The notes: generated from the sequence alone by a model not told the origin. A DNA stretch of 64,000 bases from Rhodococcus yunnanensis NBRC 103083 (GCF_001895005.1 NZ_BCXH01000010.1:142014-206013), one strand, 5' to 3'. Counted from the stretch's first letter, positions 45,448 to 56,180 are shown. Made by a program: numbers and translations.

Positions 45448-46746
45448 GTGAGCAACGAGACCCTCCTGGCGCGCCTTCGAGATTCGCCCGGAGCAGGCAA
45501 ACTCACCGCCATCCGTTTTGCAGGCCAGTTCGGCGACGGCCTGTTCCAGGCTGCGTTGAGCGGGGCCATCCTGTTCAACCCGGAACGTGAATCGAATCCA
45601 GCGGCGATCGCTGCCGGATTCGCCGTACTGCTCGTTCCGTATTCGGTGATCGGGCCGTTCGCCGGTGCCATGCTCGATCGCTGGGATCGCCGCGCGGTGG
45701 TGCTGTGGGCGAACGTCCTGCGCATGATCCTCATTGCCGTCACCGCATCACTCCTGTTCGCAGGCGGAGGAGAGACACCCCTACTGCTGCTTGCATTGAC
45801 GACGGTGGGGCTGAGCCGCTTCGTACTTGCCGGAGTGTCGGCATCGTTGCCGCACGTCGTCCGCACCTCGTGGCTCGTGCCGATGAACTCGCTTCTCGCC
45901 ACCGTCGGATCCGGTTTCGCCGCAGCGGGTGCGGGAGCCGCAGTCGCCATCATCGGAGGAATCGGGGCAGGCGACGTCGGATCAGGGGTCGCGGTTGCCG
46001 CGGCGGCTTCGGGTTCGGTGGTGGGAACCTACGCCGCAGCACGTTTTCCGCGGCGCTCGCTCGGCCCGGCCACTCTCGCCGAACCGGGTGACCACGGCGC
46101 ACTCAGGGCCCTGGCGGACATCGCCGCCGGTCTGAAGTCCGGAGCCGTCGCCGTGTGGCATTCGCCGACGGTCACCGCTGCCATGGCCGGGATCGGCACC
46201 CACCGCATCGTATTCGGAGCGGACACTCTGATCATGGTGCTGATCCTCCGGGAGAGCACCTCGACGTCGCTACCGGGCGGTCTCGCAGGATTCGGAATCG
46301 CGGTGGGAGCGACCGCCGCGGGCATGCTCGTCGCAGCGGTTCTGACGCCGTTCCTGCTGCCGCGACTCGGACGTGTCCGCACCATCATCGGAGCGCTGAC
46401 GCTCGCAGCGATCGTGCAGGCGACATTCATCGCCGCCCTCACCCAGACCAGTCTGCTGATCGGTGCGTTCCTGCTCGGCGTGGCGGGCCAGACCATCAAG
46501 CTCACCGGTGACGCGTCGATGCAGATCGAAATCGACGACGACCACCGCGGCCGCGTCTTCGCACTGCAGGACACGGTGTTCAACATCTTCTTCGTCGCGG
46601 CTCTGGCCGTCGCTGCGTTCGTCGTCGGGCCTGGCACCGTGGACCTCGCGGGCGAGACGTCGGCCCACACCGTGGTCTACGCCGGCGCCCTCGTCTACGT
46701 TCTCGGGCTGGTAGTGGTCGTCGTCAACGCACGACGACATCGTTAG
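45448..46746 (+). CDS. MFS transporter (Rv0037-like)
   Basis: The 432-residue protein has 11-12 predicted helices, with the DRWDRRAVVLWANVLRM loop between helices 2 and 3 as in MFS exporters. The order beside yqgE and the pcnA block matches Rv0037c, a conserved integral membrane protein. Substrate unknown. GTG start, convergent with pcnA, 13 bases between the ends. Confidence 0.85.
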   Translation: MSNETLLARLRDSPGAGKLTAIRFAGQFGDGLFQAALSGAILFNPERESNPAAIAAGFAVLLVPYSVIGPFAGAMLDRWDRRAVVLWANVLRMILIAVTASLLFAGGGETPLLLLALTTVGLSRFVLAGVSASLPHVVRTSWLVPMNSLLATVGSGFAAAGAGAAVAIIGGIGAGDVGSGVAVAAAASGSVVGTYAAARFPRRSLGPATLAEPGDHGALRALADIAAGLKSGAVAVWHSPTVTAAMAGIGTHRIVFGADTLIMVLILRESTSTSLPGGLAGFGIAVGATAAGMLVAAVLTPFLLPRLGRVRTIIGALTLAAIVQATFIAALTQTSLLIGAFLLGVAGQTIKLTGDASMQIEIDDDHRGRVFALQDTVFNIFFVAALAVAAFVVGPGTVDLAGETSAHTVVYAGALVYVLGLVVVVVNARRHR

Positions 46747-46759
46747 CCTCAGACGCCTT

Positions 46760-48229
46760 CTAGCCCTGGCTTTTCCACCAGGCCAGTAGTTCTTTCTCGG
46801 CCTCCTCGCGGGGGAGAGGCCCACGGTCGAGCCTGAGTTCCTTCAGGAACTTCCAGGCCTTGCCGACCTCGGGACCGGCCGGAATGCCGAGCAGTTCCAT
46901 GATCGCGTTACCGTCGAGATCGGGACGAACACGAGCCAGGTCCTCCTGCTCGGCGAGCGCGGCGATCCGCTGCTCCAGATCGTCGTAGGTGGCCTGCAGG
47001 GCGGCAGCGCGACGCTTGTTGCGCGTCGTACTGTCGGCACGAACGAGCTTGTGCAGCTTGGGAAGTAGCTCGCCGGCATCGGTGACGTACCGGCGAACGG
47101 CAGAGTCGGTCCACTGTCCCTTGCCGTAGCCGTGGAACCGCAGGTGCAGGAACACCAGCTGCGAGACGTCGTCGATCATTCTCTTGGAGTACTTGAGCGC
47201 ACGCATACGCTTGCGGACCATCTTCGATCCGACGACCTCGTGGTGATGAAAACTGACGCCGCCGCCCGGCTCGTGCTTGCGGGTGTCCGGCTTGCCGATG
47301 TCGTGCAGCAGTGCGGCCAAGCGCAATACGAGATCCGGATCGCCGTCCTCGAGGTCGATCGCCTGCTTCAAGACCGTCAGCGAGTGCCAGTAGACGTCCT
47401 TGTGCTGATGGTGTTCGTCGATCTCGAGCTTCATCGCCGGCACCTCGGGCAGCACGTACTCGGCCAACCCGGTCTCGGTCATGACGTCGATGCCCTCGAT
47501 CGGGAACTCACCGAGCAGCAACTTGTCGAGTTCGACCTGGACCCGTTCGGCTGTGATGCGCTCGATCTGGCCGGCCATCTCGGTGATGGCGGTGTGCACC
47601 CTCGGCATCAACGAGAAACCGAGCTGGGAGACGAAGCGCGCGCCGCGCAGCATGCGGAGCGGGTCGTCGTTGAACGATTTCTCCGGCGTCGACGGCGTGT
47701 CCAGCAGCCCCTCGAGCAGTGCGTCCATGCCACTGAGCGGATCGACGAACTCCTGTGAGCCGTCGGCGCCGAGCCGGACAGCCATCGCGTTGACCGTGAA
47801 ATCCCGGCGAACGAGGTCCTCCTCCAGACTCGTGCCGTACCGAACCTCGGGGTTGCGCGATACCTGGTCGTAGGAGTCCGTGCGATAGGTGGTGATCTCT
47901 ATCAACTGCTCACCCTTGGCTGCGCTCACCGTCCCGAACGCGATGCCGGTGTCCCACTGATTGTCGGCCCACCCGGTGAGCAGCTGCTGCACGACCTCGG
48001 GGCGCGCATCGGTGGTGAAGTCGAGATCGCCGGAGAGTCGACCGAGAATCGCATCGCGCACGCTGCCGCCGACGAGAAAGAGTTCGTGTCCCTCGGCCGC
48101 GAACCGTGCCGCGAGAGGTGCCAGCAGCGACGACAGCTCGGACAAGGTGACGGCGGCCGACGCCAACAGTCTCTCGCGGCGGTCGGAGGACGCGTCGGGG
48201 TGTCGGGGGGATGGAGACTGTTCGGCCAC
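46760..48229 (-). CDS. pcnA: CCA tRNA nucleotidyltransferase
   Basis: A 489-residue enzyme that builds or repairs the 3' CCA of tRNAs. Features: LVGGSVRDAILGR, DLDFTTDA with the two metal-binding acids, RRDFTVNAMAV, DPLRMLRGARF, then an HD domain (LAALLHDIGKPDT). It corresponds to Rv3907c, annotated pcnA in mycobacteria. The GTG start is used. It diverges from the Nudix gene, as in mycobacteria. Confidence 0.95.
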   Translation of the reverse strand: MAEQSPSPRHPDASSDRRERLLASAAVTLSELSSLLAPLAARFAAEGHELFLVGGSVRDAILGRLSGDLDFTTDARPEVVQQLLTGWADNQWDTGIAFGTVSAAKGEQLIEITTYRTDSYDQVSRNPEVRYGTSLEEDLVRRDFTVNAMAVRLGADGSQEFVDPLSGMDALLEGLLDTPSTPEKSFNDDPLRMLRGARFVSQLGFSLMPRVHTAITEMAGQIERITAERVQVELDKLLLGEFPIEGIDVMTETGLAEYVLPEVPAMKLEIDEHHQHKDVYWHSLTVLKQAIDLEDGDPDLVLRLAALLHDIGKPDTRKHEPGGGVSFHHHEVVGSKMVRKRMRALKYSKRMIDDVSQLVFLHLRFHGYGKGQWTDSAVRRYVTDAGELLPKLHKLVRADSTTRNKRRAAALQATYDDLEQRIAALAEQEDLARVRPDLDGNAIMELLGIPAGPEVGKAWKFLKELRLDRGPLPREEAEKELLAWWKSQG

Positions 48230-48348
48230 GTCGATAGAGCCTAGGCGAGGCCCCCGGTGCAGCGTGCGGCCGTGTCGGTGTACGACGAATGTGGAGCACG
48301 CGGAGCGGCAGGACTGTTCCTACTGTCTTTCCATCTAGTATTGATTGG

Positions 48349-48906
48349 GTGTCTGCCGGCGAGAGTGCGAACAGGAGCCGCCGCAACCCGCGGCGGCGAA
48401 ACGCACGCGCCGAAAGCGACAAGCCCAAACTCAGGACCGTCCGCGAAACTTCGGCTGGAGGCCTGGTCGTCGACGGTCTGGACGGCCCACCTGCACAACG
48501 CTGCGCAGCACTGATCGGCCGAACGGACCGACGCGGCCGTCTGCTGTGGTCGCTACCCAAGGGCCATATCGAGCAGGGTGAGACAGCCGAGCAGACCGCC
48601 ATGCGAGAGGTTGCCGAGGAAACCGGCATCCGCGGTTCCGTTCTTGCGTCTCTCGGCAGCATCGACTACTGGTTCGTGACCGAGGGACGCAGGGTGCACA
48701 AGACGGTGCATCACTATCTGTTGCGGTTTCTCGGCGGCGAACTCTCCGACGAGGATGTCGAGGTCACCGAGGTGGCATGGGTTCCGCTGAGCGAGCTGTC
48801 CTCTCGCCTCGCCTACGCCGATGAGCGTAAGCTCGCCGCGATCGCCAGCCGGTTGATCGAAGGCATGAACGACCCGGGTCCCGAAACGCCCGTCGGCAGG
48901 GAGTGA
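48349..48906 (+). CDS. Nudix hydrolase (MutT4-like)
   Basis: The 185-residue protein has a full Nudix box: [20 protein letters not shown] then TGI. The N-terminal 40 residues are very basic. It corresponds to Rv3908 (MutT4). The GTG at 48349 sits about seven bases after a TAGTAT -10-like element, which suggests a leaderless mRNA. The DUF6049 gene follows by three bases. Confidence 0.9.
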   Translation: MSAGESANRSRRNPRRRNARAESDKPKLRTVRETSAGGLVVDGLDGPPAQRCAALIGRTDRRGRLLWSLPKGHIEQGETAEQTAMREVAEETGIRGSVLASLGSIDYWFVTEGRRVHKTVHHYLLRFLGGELSDEDVEVTEVAWVPLSELSSRLAYADERKLAAIASRLIEGMNDPGPETPVGRE

Positions 48907-48909
48907 GAA

Positions 48910-51258
48910 GTGCGGCTCACCGAGGTCACTGCGGCCGCATTGACCGCAGTACTGCTTGCGCTCACGCCTGCAGTGGCACTCGCTCAGGAACCGGACGGGA
49001 CGGATCCGTCGGTGTCCGCCGACCTCACCTACCAATCGAGTGAATCCGACCTCCCGGAAACCACTCGCGGCAACCAGTTCCTCGACTTGTCCGTCGACAC
49101 GGTCGCGCCAGGAACCGTGACCACCACCAGCGAGCCGTTCGTCACCGTCCGCGCCACCGTCACCAACACCGGAGACCGACGCGTCGACGACATCAGCGTC
49201 CGGATGCAGGGTGCCGCTGCCGTCGCGCAGCCGGACGAGTTGCGGACGTCGCTGTCCCTCGATCAACAGGAGTTTCCGAACGTCGGCGAGTTCCAGACAG
49301 TCTCCGACAGCCTCGAACGGGGAGCCAGCGCCCAGTTCGTCGTCTCGATGCCGTTGCGCAGCACCACCGCGCCCTCGCTGAACATCGACTCCCCTGGTGT
49401 GTACCCGCTGCTTCTCAACGTCAACGGCACTCCCGAGTACGGCGGAACCGCCCGACTCGACGACGCACGATTCCTGCTTCCTGTCGCAGGGGTTCCCCGC
49501 GATCCGACGGACCCGTCGTCGGCGCCGATGCCGCCGAGCACAGCGGCTCCCGTTGCGACGACGGTCATGTGGCCGCTCGCCGACAAGCCGCGCCTCGCCG
49601 CAGGCAATCCAGGGACGATCGACGAGAAGGTCCGACTCGTCGACGACGAGCTGGCGTCCGAGCTCGCCACCGGCGGCCGTCTCGACGAACTGCTTCAGGC
49701 CGTCGAATTCACCACCACGGATCAGCTCGATCCGGACGGCAGACTGGCCGGGAGCATGTGCCTGGCGATCGACCCCGACCTCCTGATCACCGTCTCCAAC
49801 ATGAGCCGCGGTTATCTGGTCGTCGAAGATCCGGCGGACCCCGATGGGCCGTCGTACGCGGGATCGGGAAGTGACGCCGCGACGTCGTGGTTGGCCAGAC
49901 TCGAGTCGCTTGCCGAATCGATGTGCGTCACCGCTGTGCCGTTCGCGCAGGTCGACATCGGCGCACTGGGCAACGTCGGCGACGCATCTCTCGCCGCCAG
50001 TGCCCTCGAGGCGCCGGCCGACATCGTCGACTCCATCCTCGGCGTCACCTCGGTTCGAGACGTCGTCTGGAGTGCCTCGGGCCAGCTGGGCGCACCGGCT
50101 GCGGCGACGGTTCGTTCCACGGGTCCGAGCACTGCGCTGCTCGCCGACAACAGCGTCGCTCCTGCGGCCGCAGGTGCGGTGGCGGCGGTCGCGGGCGGAA
50201 GTTCCGTCGATGCTCCGTTGAACGCAACGCTGTTCGACTCAGCGACGGCAACAGCGCTGGCAGGGGTCGGTGAAACTCCGGCGACTCCCGCGTTCACTCC
50301 CGAGGACCAGCGCTACGACTTGTCTCAGGACTCACGCACCGCACGATTGCAGGATGCACTCGGGGCGGTGTTCTACCACGCGCTGGCCGAGCGATCCGAC
50401 GCCCCTCGCGCTCTGACCATTGCCCCGCCGCAGTACTGGACAGCAGGCGGCGACGAACCGACGACCATCCTGTCCTCGATCTCGTCGATGCTCCGCTCCG
50501 GTCTCGCGACGCCGAGGCCGTTCACCGACCTCGTCACCGAGGCTCCGACCGGGCTTCCCATCGAAGCCCGCACCGTTCCGCAGCCCGATCGTGACGTCTA
50601 TCTCGAGGACCGTGTCCGCGCGCAGAGCTCGCGGATCGAGTCGCTCCGCGGTTCCCTCGTCGAAGATCCACAGTCGGCTTTGACTCCACGGGTCTACACG
50701 GCCCCGCTACGCGAAGATCTTCTGCGCGCGCTGACGACCGCGGGCAAGGACACCGACCCCGCCTATGCAGCGAAGATGTCTCACGTGCGCATGGACGGCT
50801 CGGAAACAGGCGTTCAGAGCATTTTCGACGCGGTGACCGTCCTCGCGCCAGGTGGGGTCTACACGTTGGCCTCGGAGCAGAGTCCGCTGCTGCTGGTCGC
50901 GCGCAACGATCTCCCCGTCGGCGTCAACGTCCGGCTCGATGTGAATGCGCCGTCCGAGATGACCATCAGTGACGTCGGATCCACTGCTCTTCCCGCGCGC
51001 GGCAGCCGCACCATCACAGTGCCTGCCCAGGTCGACGACACCAGGAATCTGACGGTCGACTTCGCTCTGACGACGCTCGACGGTCGGCAATTGGGCGAAG
51101 CGACCACCGTGTCCGTACGGTCGAATGCGTATGGACAAGCGTTGGCGATCATCACCGCCTGCGCCGGAGTCCTTCTGCTGTTGCTTGCGGGGCGCCGACT
51201 GTGGCACAGGTTCAGGGGGCAACCCGACCCGGCCGACGAAGGGTACGAAAGACCATGA
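48910..51258 (+). CDS. DUF6049 family exported protein (Rv3909-like)
   Basis: The 782-residue protein has a signal peptide (AAALTAVLLALTPAVALAQ), a large extracellular part with an NEW3-like beta domain (FVTVRATVTNTGDRRVDD), and a C-terminal membrane helix (IITACAGVLLLLLAG) with a short basic tail. It lies directly before murJ with an ATGA overlap, as Rv3909 does before Rv3910, which suggests a role in the cell envelope linked to MurJ. Function is not established. Confidence 0.88.
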   Translation: MRLTEVTAAALTAVLLALTPAVALAQEPDGTDPSVSADLTYQSSESDLPETTRGNQFLDLSVDTVAPGTVTTTSEPFVTVRATVTNTGDRRVDDISVRMQGAAAVAQPDELRTSLSLDQQEFPNVGEFQTVSDSLERGASAQFVVSMPLRSTTAPSLNIDSPGVYPLLLNVNGTPEYGGTARLDDARFLLPVAGVPRDPTDPSSAPMPPSTAAPVATTVMWPLADKPRLAAGNPGTIDEKVRLVDDELASELATGGRLDELLQAVEFTTTDQLDPDGRLAGSMCLAIDPDLLITVSNMSRGYLVVEDPADPDGPSYAGSGSDAATSWLARLESLAESMCVTAVPFAQVDIGALGNVGDASLAASALEAPADIVDSILGVTSVRDVVWSASGQLGAPAAATVRSTGPSTALLADNSVAPAAAGAVAAVAGGSSVDAPLNATLFDSATATALAGVGETPATPAFTPEDQRYDLSQDSRTARLQDALGAVFYHALAERSDAPRALTIAPPQYWTAGGDEPTTILSSISSMLRSGLATPRPFTDLVTEAPTGLPIEARTVPQPDRDVYLEDRVRAQSSRIESLRGSLVEDPQSALTPRVYTAPLREDLLRALTTAGKDTDPAYAAKMSHVRMDGSETGVQSIFDAVTVLAPGGVYTLASEQSPLLLVARNDLPVGVNVRLDVNAPSEMTISDVGSTALPARGSRTITVPAQVDDTRNLTVDFALTTLDGRQLGEATTVSVRSNAYGQALAIITACAGVLLLLLAGRRLWHRFRGQPDPADEGYERP

Positions 51259-54200
51259 CCGGGAACATCCCGTACGAGGGGGACGTCCCACGTACGCGGC
51301 TGCCCGCAGCCCAGGTCTTCCGTCGTACGACGCCACCTCGCCAGGCGCCATGGGAACGTGAGTCCGCACCGCGTGAGATGCGGAGTTATCCCGCACCTCC
51401 GGCTCCCGACGGCGGTCCGGCACCGGACAACTCGGTCACCCAGCTGATTCCACGGTTCCGCGACGAGGACTATCCACCGATCCACGCCGCTCCCCGAAGA
51501 ATCCCCCCTGGTGACCCACACAGGCAGCCGGACCGAAAGACACCGCCCGACGAGGCTCCAGCGAAGAAGCCGCAGAAGAGTCTGCTCGCGTCGACCGGCT
51601 CCATCGCCGTCGCGACCCTGGTCAGCCGCATCACCGGGTTCTTCAAACAGGTCGTCATGCTCGCGATCCTCGGCGGCGCGATAGCCAGTTCGTTCACCTC
51701 GGCGACGATTCTGCCGAACATGATCTCCGAGCTGGTGCTCGGCGCAGTTCTCACCGCCATCGTCGTGCCGGTTCTCGTCCGAGCAGAGATGGAGGATGCC
51801 GACGGCGGGGCGTCGTTCGTCCGAAGACTGTTCACCATTGCGTTCACGATGCTTGCGGTCGTCGCACTCATTGCGACCATCAGCGCGCCACTGCTCAGTC
51901 GGATGTTGATCGACGACTCGGCCAAGGTGAGCAGCGATCTCACCACCGCTCTGTCCTATCTGCTGCTCCCGGCGATCCTCTTCTACGGCCTCTCGGGCCT
52001 GTTGACGGCCATCCTGAACACGCGGCAGAACTTCCGGCCGGGCGCATGGGCGCCGGTATGGAACAACCTCGTCGTTCTCGGCATCTTCTCGCTGTACTTC
52101 TTCGTACCGGGCGAGATCTCCCTCGACCCGGTGCAGATCAGCGATCCGCACGTGCTGATCCTCGGACTCGGGGTGACCGCGGGCGTCATCACTCAGGTCG
52201 CCGCACTGATCCCTGCTCTCAAGCGCGAGAAAGTGGACCTGCGCCCGCTGTGGGGCTTCGACGCGCGACTCAAGACGTTCGGCGGGATGGCCGCCGCGAT
52301 CATCCTGTACGTCGTCATCAGCCAGGCCGGACTCGTGTTCGCGACGCGAATCTCGGCGGGCGCCGACGCCGCAGGACCCGCCATCTATTCGCAGGCCTGG
52401 ATCCTTCTGCAGCTGCCGTACGGCATCCTGGGTGTCACCGTGCTCACGGCGATCATGCCCAGGCTCAGCCGCAACGCTGCCGAGGGCAACACCCCTGCCG
52501 TCGTCGACGATCTGTCCGTCGCGACCAGGCTCACCCTCGTCGCGCTCGTCCCGATCGTCGTGTTCCTTACCTTCGCAGGTCCCTGGGTGGGCGAGGCCCT
52601 GTTCGGATTCGGCAACTTCGCCGACGACGCAGGCCGACTCGGCGAGGCCGTCAGTTGGTCCGCCTTCACCCTGATCCCGTACGCACTGGTTCTGATCCAC
52701 CTGCGCGTGTTCTACGCCCGTGAGAAGGCCTGGACCCCGACATGGATCATTCTCGGCATCACCGGAGTCAAGATCGCGCTGTCCGCGCTTGCCCCGACAC
52801 TTGCGAGCAACGACCAGCAGGTCGTTCTGTACCTCGGCGTCGCAAACGGCCTCGGTTTTGTCGTGGGTGCCTGCATCGGTGGATTTCTGCTGCACAGAAG
52901 CCTCGGCAACCTGCGCATGATCAACGTCGGCAAGACCATCTGGATGGTTCTGATCGCGTCCGCTGCAGGTGGGACGGCCATGCTGGCGATCGACCGCATC
53001 GCCGACCTCGGCGGACTCACCGAGCCGCTCGGCATGGTCGGTGCAATGCTGCGTGTCGGAATCTGCGCAGTGCTCATGCTCGGCATCACTTTCGGCATCC
53101 TGTGGTTCGGCAGAATCCCCGAAGTGCTCGCAGTCACGGTGGCGATCAGCAAGGTCGTTCGTAAGTTGCGCGGTAGGACTGCCGTACCCGTCGAGGCCGC
53201 CGCGACCGCAGAGACCTCGGAATCGATACCGGTCGTTCGTTCAGGCGCTGCATGGGACACTGCCGGGGAACGACTCCCGTACCCTGGACCCCGGCGGACC
53301 GGGACGCCGTCCACTGCAGGTCAGCCCCATCCGGGCAGACGTGCCATACAACTCGGGGCATACACGCGCGAAGGAGTGAGAGTGACCGACGACGATGTGG
53401 CTGGGGGGCCGGCCGAGTCCACTGCCAAGGACACGGACCGAGCAACTGGTGGTGTCGAGGTAGACGAGCGCGCGAAAGCCGCCTCGAGCCAGGCCAAGCC
53501 GTCGACCAGCTCTTCTGTCGACCCCAAGACTGTGCCGGTGGCCACAGGCGACAAGCCTGACACCAGCAACCCTGACACGACCAAGCCCGAGACAGGCAAG
53601 CCCGAGACGAGCAAGCCCGGGACGATCAAGGTCGAGGCCGACTCTTCGGACCCCGAAACAGCAGAGCACGACACTGCAGAGCACGAAGGTGCCGACGCAG
53701 GCCATACGACGTCGGTGGCCGATGCGGCTGGGGTTGACTCCGCTGGGGACGACTCGGCTGCTGCCGACACCGCGAAGGTTGCCCTCCAGAAGTCGCCACC
53801 CGAAACGACCTCGGACACCGGCACCATTCCCGTCGGATCTCCGCCGCTTCCTCCCGTCGGTGGTTCGTCGGAACCCACTCGCTCGCTGCGTGGCCCCAAG
53901 CTCATTCCCGGCGCGTCGGTCGCCGGTGGCCGCTACCGACTGCTCGCGCCGCACGGCGGCGCACGCGGACTCAAGTTCTGGCAGGCGCACGATGTCAAAC
54001 TGGACCGCGAGGTCGCGCTGACGTTCGTCGACGCCGATCAGCAGGCAACCGCACTGTCTCCGGACCGCCCCGAGGGCCCACAGGCCATTCTGTCGCGAAC
54101 CCTCCGTCTCGGTCGTATCAATTCGCCAGGTCTGGCCCGAGTTCTCGATGTAGTACGCGGCAGCTCCGGTGGAATCGTTGTCGCAGAATGGACGCCGGGT

Positions 54201-55433
54201 CGATCACTGCGCGAGATGGCGGACACCGTCCCGTCGCCGACGGGTGCAGCGCGAGCCATCAAGGCGCTCGCGGCGGCGGCCGAAGCTGCACATCGCAGCG
54301 GCGGCGCACTGTCGATCGATCATCCCGATCGCGTGCGCATCAGCAGCAGCGGCAACGCGGTTCTCGCGTTTCCTGCCACCCTGGCCGACGCCGATCCCGG
54401 ATCGGACGTGCGCGGTCTGGGCGCAATGTTGTACGCGCTCATCACAGCTCGCTGGCCCCTGGTCGACGGCACCCACGGTGGACCCACCCGGCCCGATACC
54501 CCCCTTCGTGCCGTCGGCGGAATGAAGCCTGCCGACCGCGATGCCAACGGTAATGCGGTGGAGCCCCGCCGAATTCGCTCCGACGTCCCGTTCGAGATCT
54601 CGGCCGTCGCAGTACGAGCGCTCGAGCAGAACAGCGGCATCCGCACTGCGGCGACGGTTCAGCACGTCCTGGACCAGGCCGCCGTCGTCAACGACAAGAC
54701 CGATCTGATGCCCGCTCTGCGGCTCGGCCAACGTCCTCCCGGGTCCACCGGCCATTCGCTGGCAGATCCCGAGGAGATCGCCGCACAACAGTTGCGGTCC
54801 AAGCGCACCAACATCGCGCTCGTCGTACTCGGTGCTCTCACCGTCGTCGTTCTCGGTTTCGCGGGTTACTGGCTGTTCACGTTCCTGGCCGGCAACAATT
54901 CCGACGAGCCACTGAGCGAGCAGGATTTCGGTCTGACCACCAGTGCCTCGGCGCCGGCAACACCCGGTGCACCGCCGGCAGCGGCACCGACCGGTACCCC
55001 TGTCTCCGTCGATTCCGTCGAGGTCTTCTCCCCACAGGGAAGCCCGGACAGCCCTGGAACCGCCGACAATGCCGTCGACGACAATCCATCGACGGTGTGG
55101 CAGACGGACGCGTACTACCAGCCGTTCCCGTCGCTCAAGAACGGCGTAGGACTACTCGCCACACTGCCGTCCTCGCAGGTGCTCACCAGCGCGTACGTCA
55201 ACTCTCCCTCCCCGGGAACCGTGGTCGAAATTCGCTCGGCGCCAAGTGATTCGCCGAGTCTCACCGACACCACCGTCATCGGTCAGGCAACGCTCGGCGA
55301 CGGAGTGACGGAAATACCGCTGAACGCCACCGAACCCACCGATCACGTGCTGCTCTGGATCACCGGCCTCAGTACCGAGGACGGGCGTAACCAGACCTCG
55401 ATCGCCGACTTCGGGTTCACCGCTCGATCCTGA
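51255..55433 (+). CDS. murJ: Lipid II flippase MurJ fused to a pseudokinase
   Basis: A 1392-residue fusion. After a Pro/Arg-rich cytoplasmic start (1-110) comes the 14-helix MurJ/MviN core (about 115-650, with STGSIAVATLVSRITGFF). A long acidic/Pro/Thr linker (KPDT/KPET/KPGT repeats) leads to a protein-kinase-like domain (about 890-1160) without the catalytic HRD and DFG motifs. A membrane helix (about 1190-1212) and an extracellular carbohydrate-binding-like domain (VEVFSPQGSPDSPGTADNAVDD...) follow. This is the Rv3910 layout, in which the phosphorylated pseudokinase recruits FhaA. It moves lipid II across the membrane. The linker makes it longer than Rv3910. Confidence 0.93.
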   Translation: MTGNIPYEGDVPRTRLPAAQVFRRTTPPRQAPWERESAPREMRSYPAPPAPDGGPAPDNSVTQLIPRFRDEDYPPIHAAPRRIPPGDPHRQPDRKTPPDEAPAKKPQKSLLASTGSIAVATLVSRITGFFKQVVMLAILGGAIASSFTSATILPNMISELVLGAVLTAIVVPVLVRAEMEDADGGASFVRRLFTIAFTMLAVVALIATISAPLLSRMLIDDSAKVSSDLTTALSYLLLPAILFYGLSGLLTAILNTRQNFRPGAWAPVWNNLVVLGIFSLYFFVPGEISLDPVQISDPHVLILGLGVTAGVITQVAALIPALKREKVDLRPLWGFDARLKTFGGMAAAIILYVVISQAGLVFATRISAGADAAGPAIYSQAWILLQLPYGILGVTVLTAIMPRLSRNAAEGNTPAVVDDLSVATRLTLVALVPIVVFLTFAGPWVGEALFGFGNFADDAGRLGEAVSWSAFTLIPYALVLIHLRVFYAREKAWTPTWIILGITGVKIALSALAPTLASNDQQVVLYLGVANGLGFVVGACIGGFLLHRSLGNLRMINVGKTIWMVLIASAAGGTAMLAIDRIADLGGLTEPLGMVGAMLRVGICAVLMLGITFGILWFGRIPEVLAVTVAISKVVRKLRGRTAVPVEAAATAETSESIPVVRSGAAWDTAGERLPYPGPRRTGTPSTAGQPHPGRRAIQLGAYTREGVRVTDDDVAGGPAESTAKDTDRATGGVEVDERAKAASSQAKPSTSSSVDPKTVPVATGDKPDTSNPDTTKPETGKPETSKPGTIKVEADSSDPETAEHDTAEHEGADAGHTTSVADAAGVDSAGDDSAAADTAKVALQKSPPETTSDTGTIPVGSPPLPPVGGSSEPTRSLRGPKLIPGASVAGGRYRLLAPHGGARGLKFWQAHDVKLDREVALTFVDADQQATALSPDRPEGPQAILSRTLRLGRINSPGLARVLDVVRGSSGGIVVAEWTPGRSLREMADTVPSPTGAARAIKALAAAAEAAHRSGGALSIDHPDRVRISSSGNAVLAFPATLADADPGSDVRGLGAMLYALITARWPLVDGTHGGPTRPDTPLRAVGGMKPADRDANGNAVEPRRIRSDVPFEISAVAVRALEQNSGIRTAATVQHVLDQAAVVNDKTDLMPALRLGQRPPGSTGHSLADPEEIAAQQLRSKRTNIALVVLGALTVVVLGFAGYWLFTFLAGNNSDEPLSEQDFGLTTSASAPATPGAPPAAAPTGTPVSVDSVEVFSPQGSPDSPGTADNAVDDNPSTVWQTDAYYQPFPSLKNGVGLLATLPSSQVLTSAYVNSPSPGTVVEIRSAPSDSPSLTDTTVIGQATLGDGVTEIPLNATEPTDHVLLWITGLSTEDGRNQTSIADFGFTARS

Positions 55434-55513
55434 GCTCGGATCGTTTCGTACTCCGCGGTCTCCATGCCATAGGCTCTCCGTCAATGCGGTAACACGGGGG
55501 GAGCCGTTTTCGT

Positions 55514-56107
55514 ATGGGGATTTTCGGGATGAATGGTGGGGTCGGGGGTCTGCTCAGCGGACTCTCCGACGTCGAATTATTGAATGCGCATGTCAGAGGC
55601 GACCCTGACGCGTTCACCGCACTGGTACATCGTCATCACGAGCACCTCTGGATGACGGCGCGTCGAACCAGTTACACCACGGAGGACGCGGCAGATGCTC
55701 TTCAGGAAGCGTTGCTGTCGGCTCATCGAACGGCGGGCTCGTTTCGCGCGGACGCGGCGGTACGCAGCTGGATGCACAAGATCGTCGTCAACGCGTGCCT
55801 CGACAGAATCAGAAGGAACCGGTCGAGGCCGACGACGTCACTCACCGACGCCGATGTGCAGGAGCCGACCGAAACGCGGGATCGCATATCCGATCTCGAG
55901 ACCTCGATCGAGGTGCACAACGCGTTGATGTCGCTTCCACCCGAGCAGAGGTCGGCAGTGGTCGCAGTGGACATGGAAGGCTATTCGGTCGCCGACGCCG
56001 CGGCAATCCTCGGCGTCCCGACCGGCACGGTGAAGAGTCGATGTGCTCGCGGTCGGTTGAAACTTGCGGTACGTCTTCGATACTTGCAGGAAGAGGGGAA
56101 CCGATAG
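55514..56107 (+). CDS. sigM: ECF sigma factor SigM
   Basis: The 197-residue ECF sigma factor has region 2 (LVHRHHEHLWMTARRTS... DALQEALLSAHRTAGSF) and region 4 (LPPEQRSAVVAVDMEGYSVADAAAILGVPTGTVKSR). Its place between murJ and the anti-sigma/trxB genes matches Rv3911. It probably directs RNA polymerase to envelope or redox stress genes. The ATG has GGGGGAG ten bases upstream; an ATG five codons later is possible. Confidence 0.93.
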   Translation: MGIFGMNGGVGGLLSGLSDVELLNAHVRGDPDAFTALVHRHHEHLWMTARRTSYTTEDAADALQEALLSAHRTAGSFRADAAVRSWMHKIVVNACLDRIRRNRSRPTTSLTDADVQEPTETRDRISDLETSIEVHNALMSLPPEQRSAVVAVDMEGYSVADAAAILGVPTGTVKSRCARGRLKLAVRLRYLQEEGNR

Positions 56108-56180
56108 GCGCTTCGGAGCGTCTTATCAAGTGTAGGAACGACTGCGTGTGGACATCACTGTGCACGGAGAGGAGACCGAA

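Noticed and set aside
50859..52895. A 678-codon open frame on the minus strand
   Set aside because: Antisense to the DUF6049 and murJ genes; highly charged, no domain.
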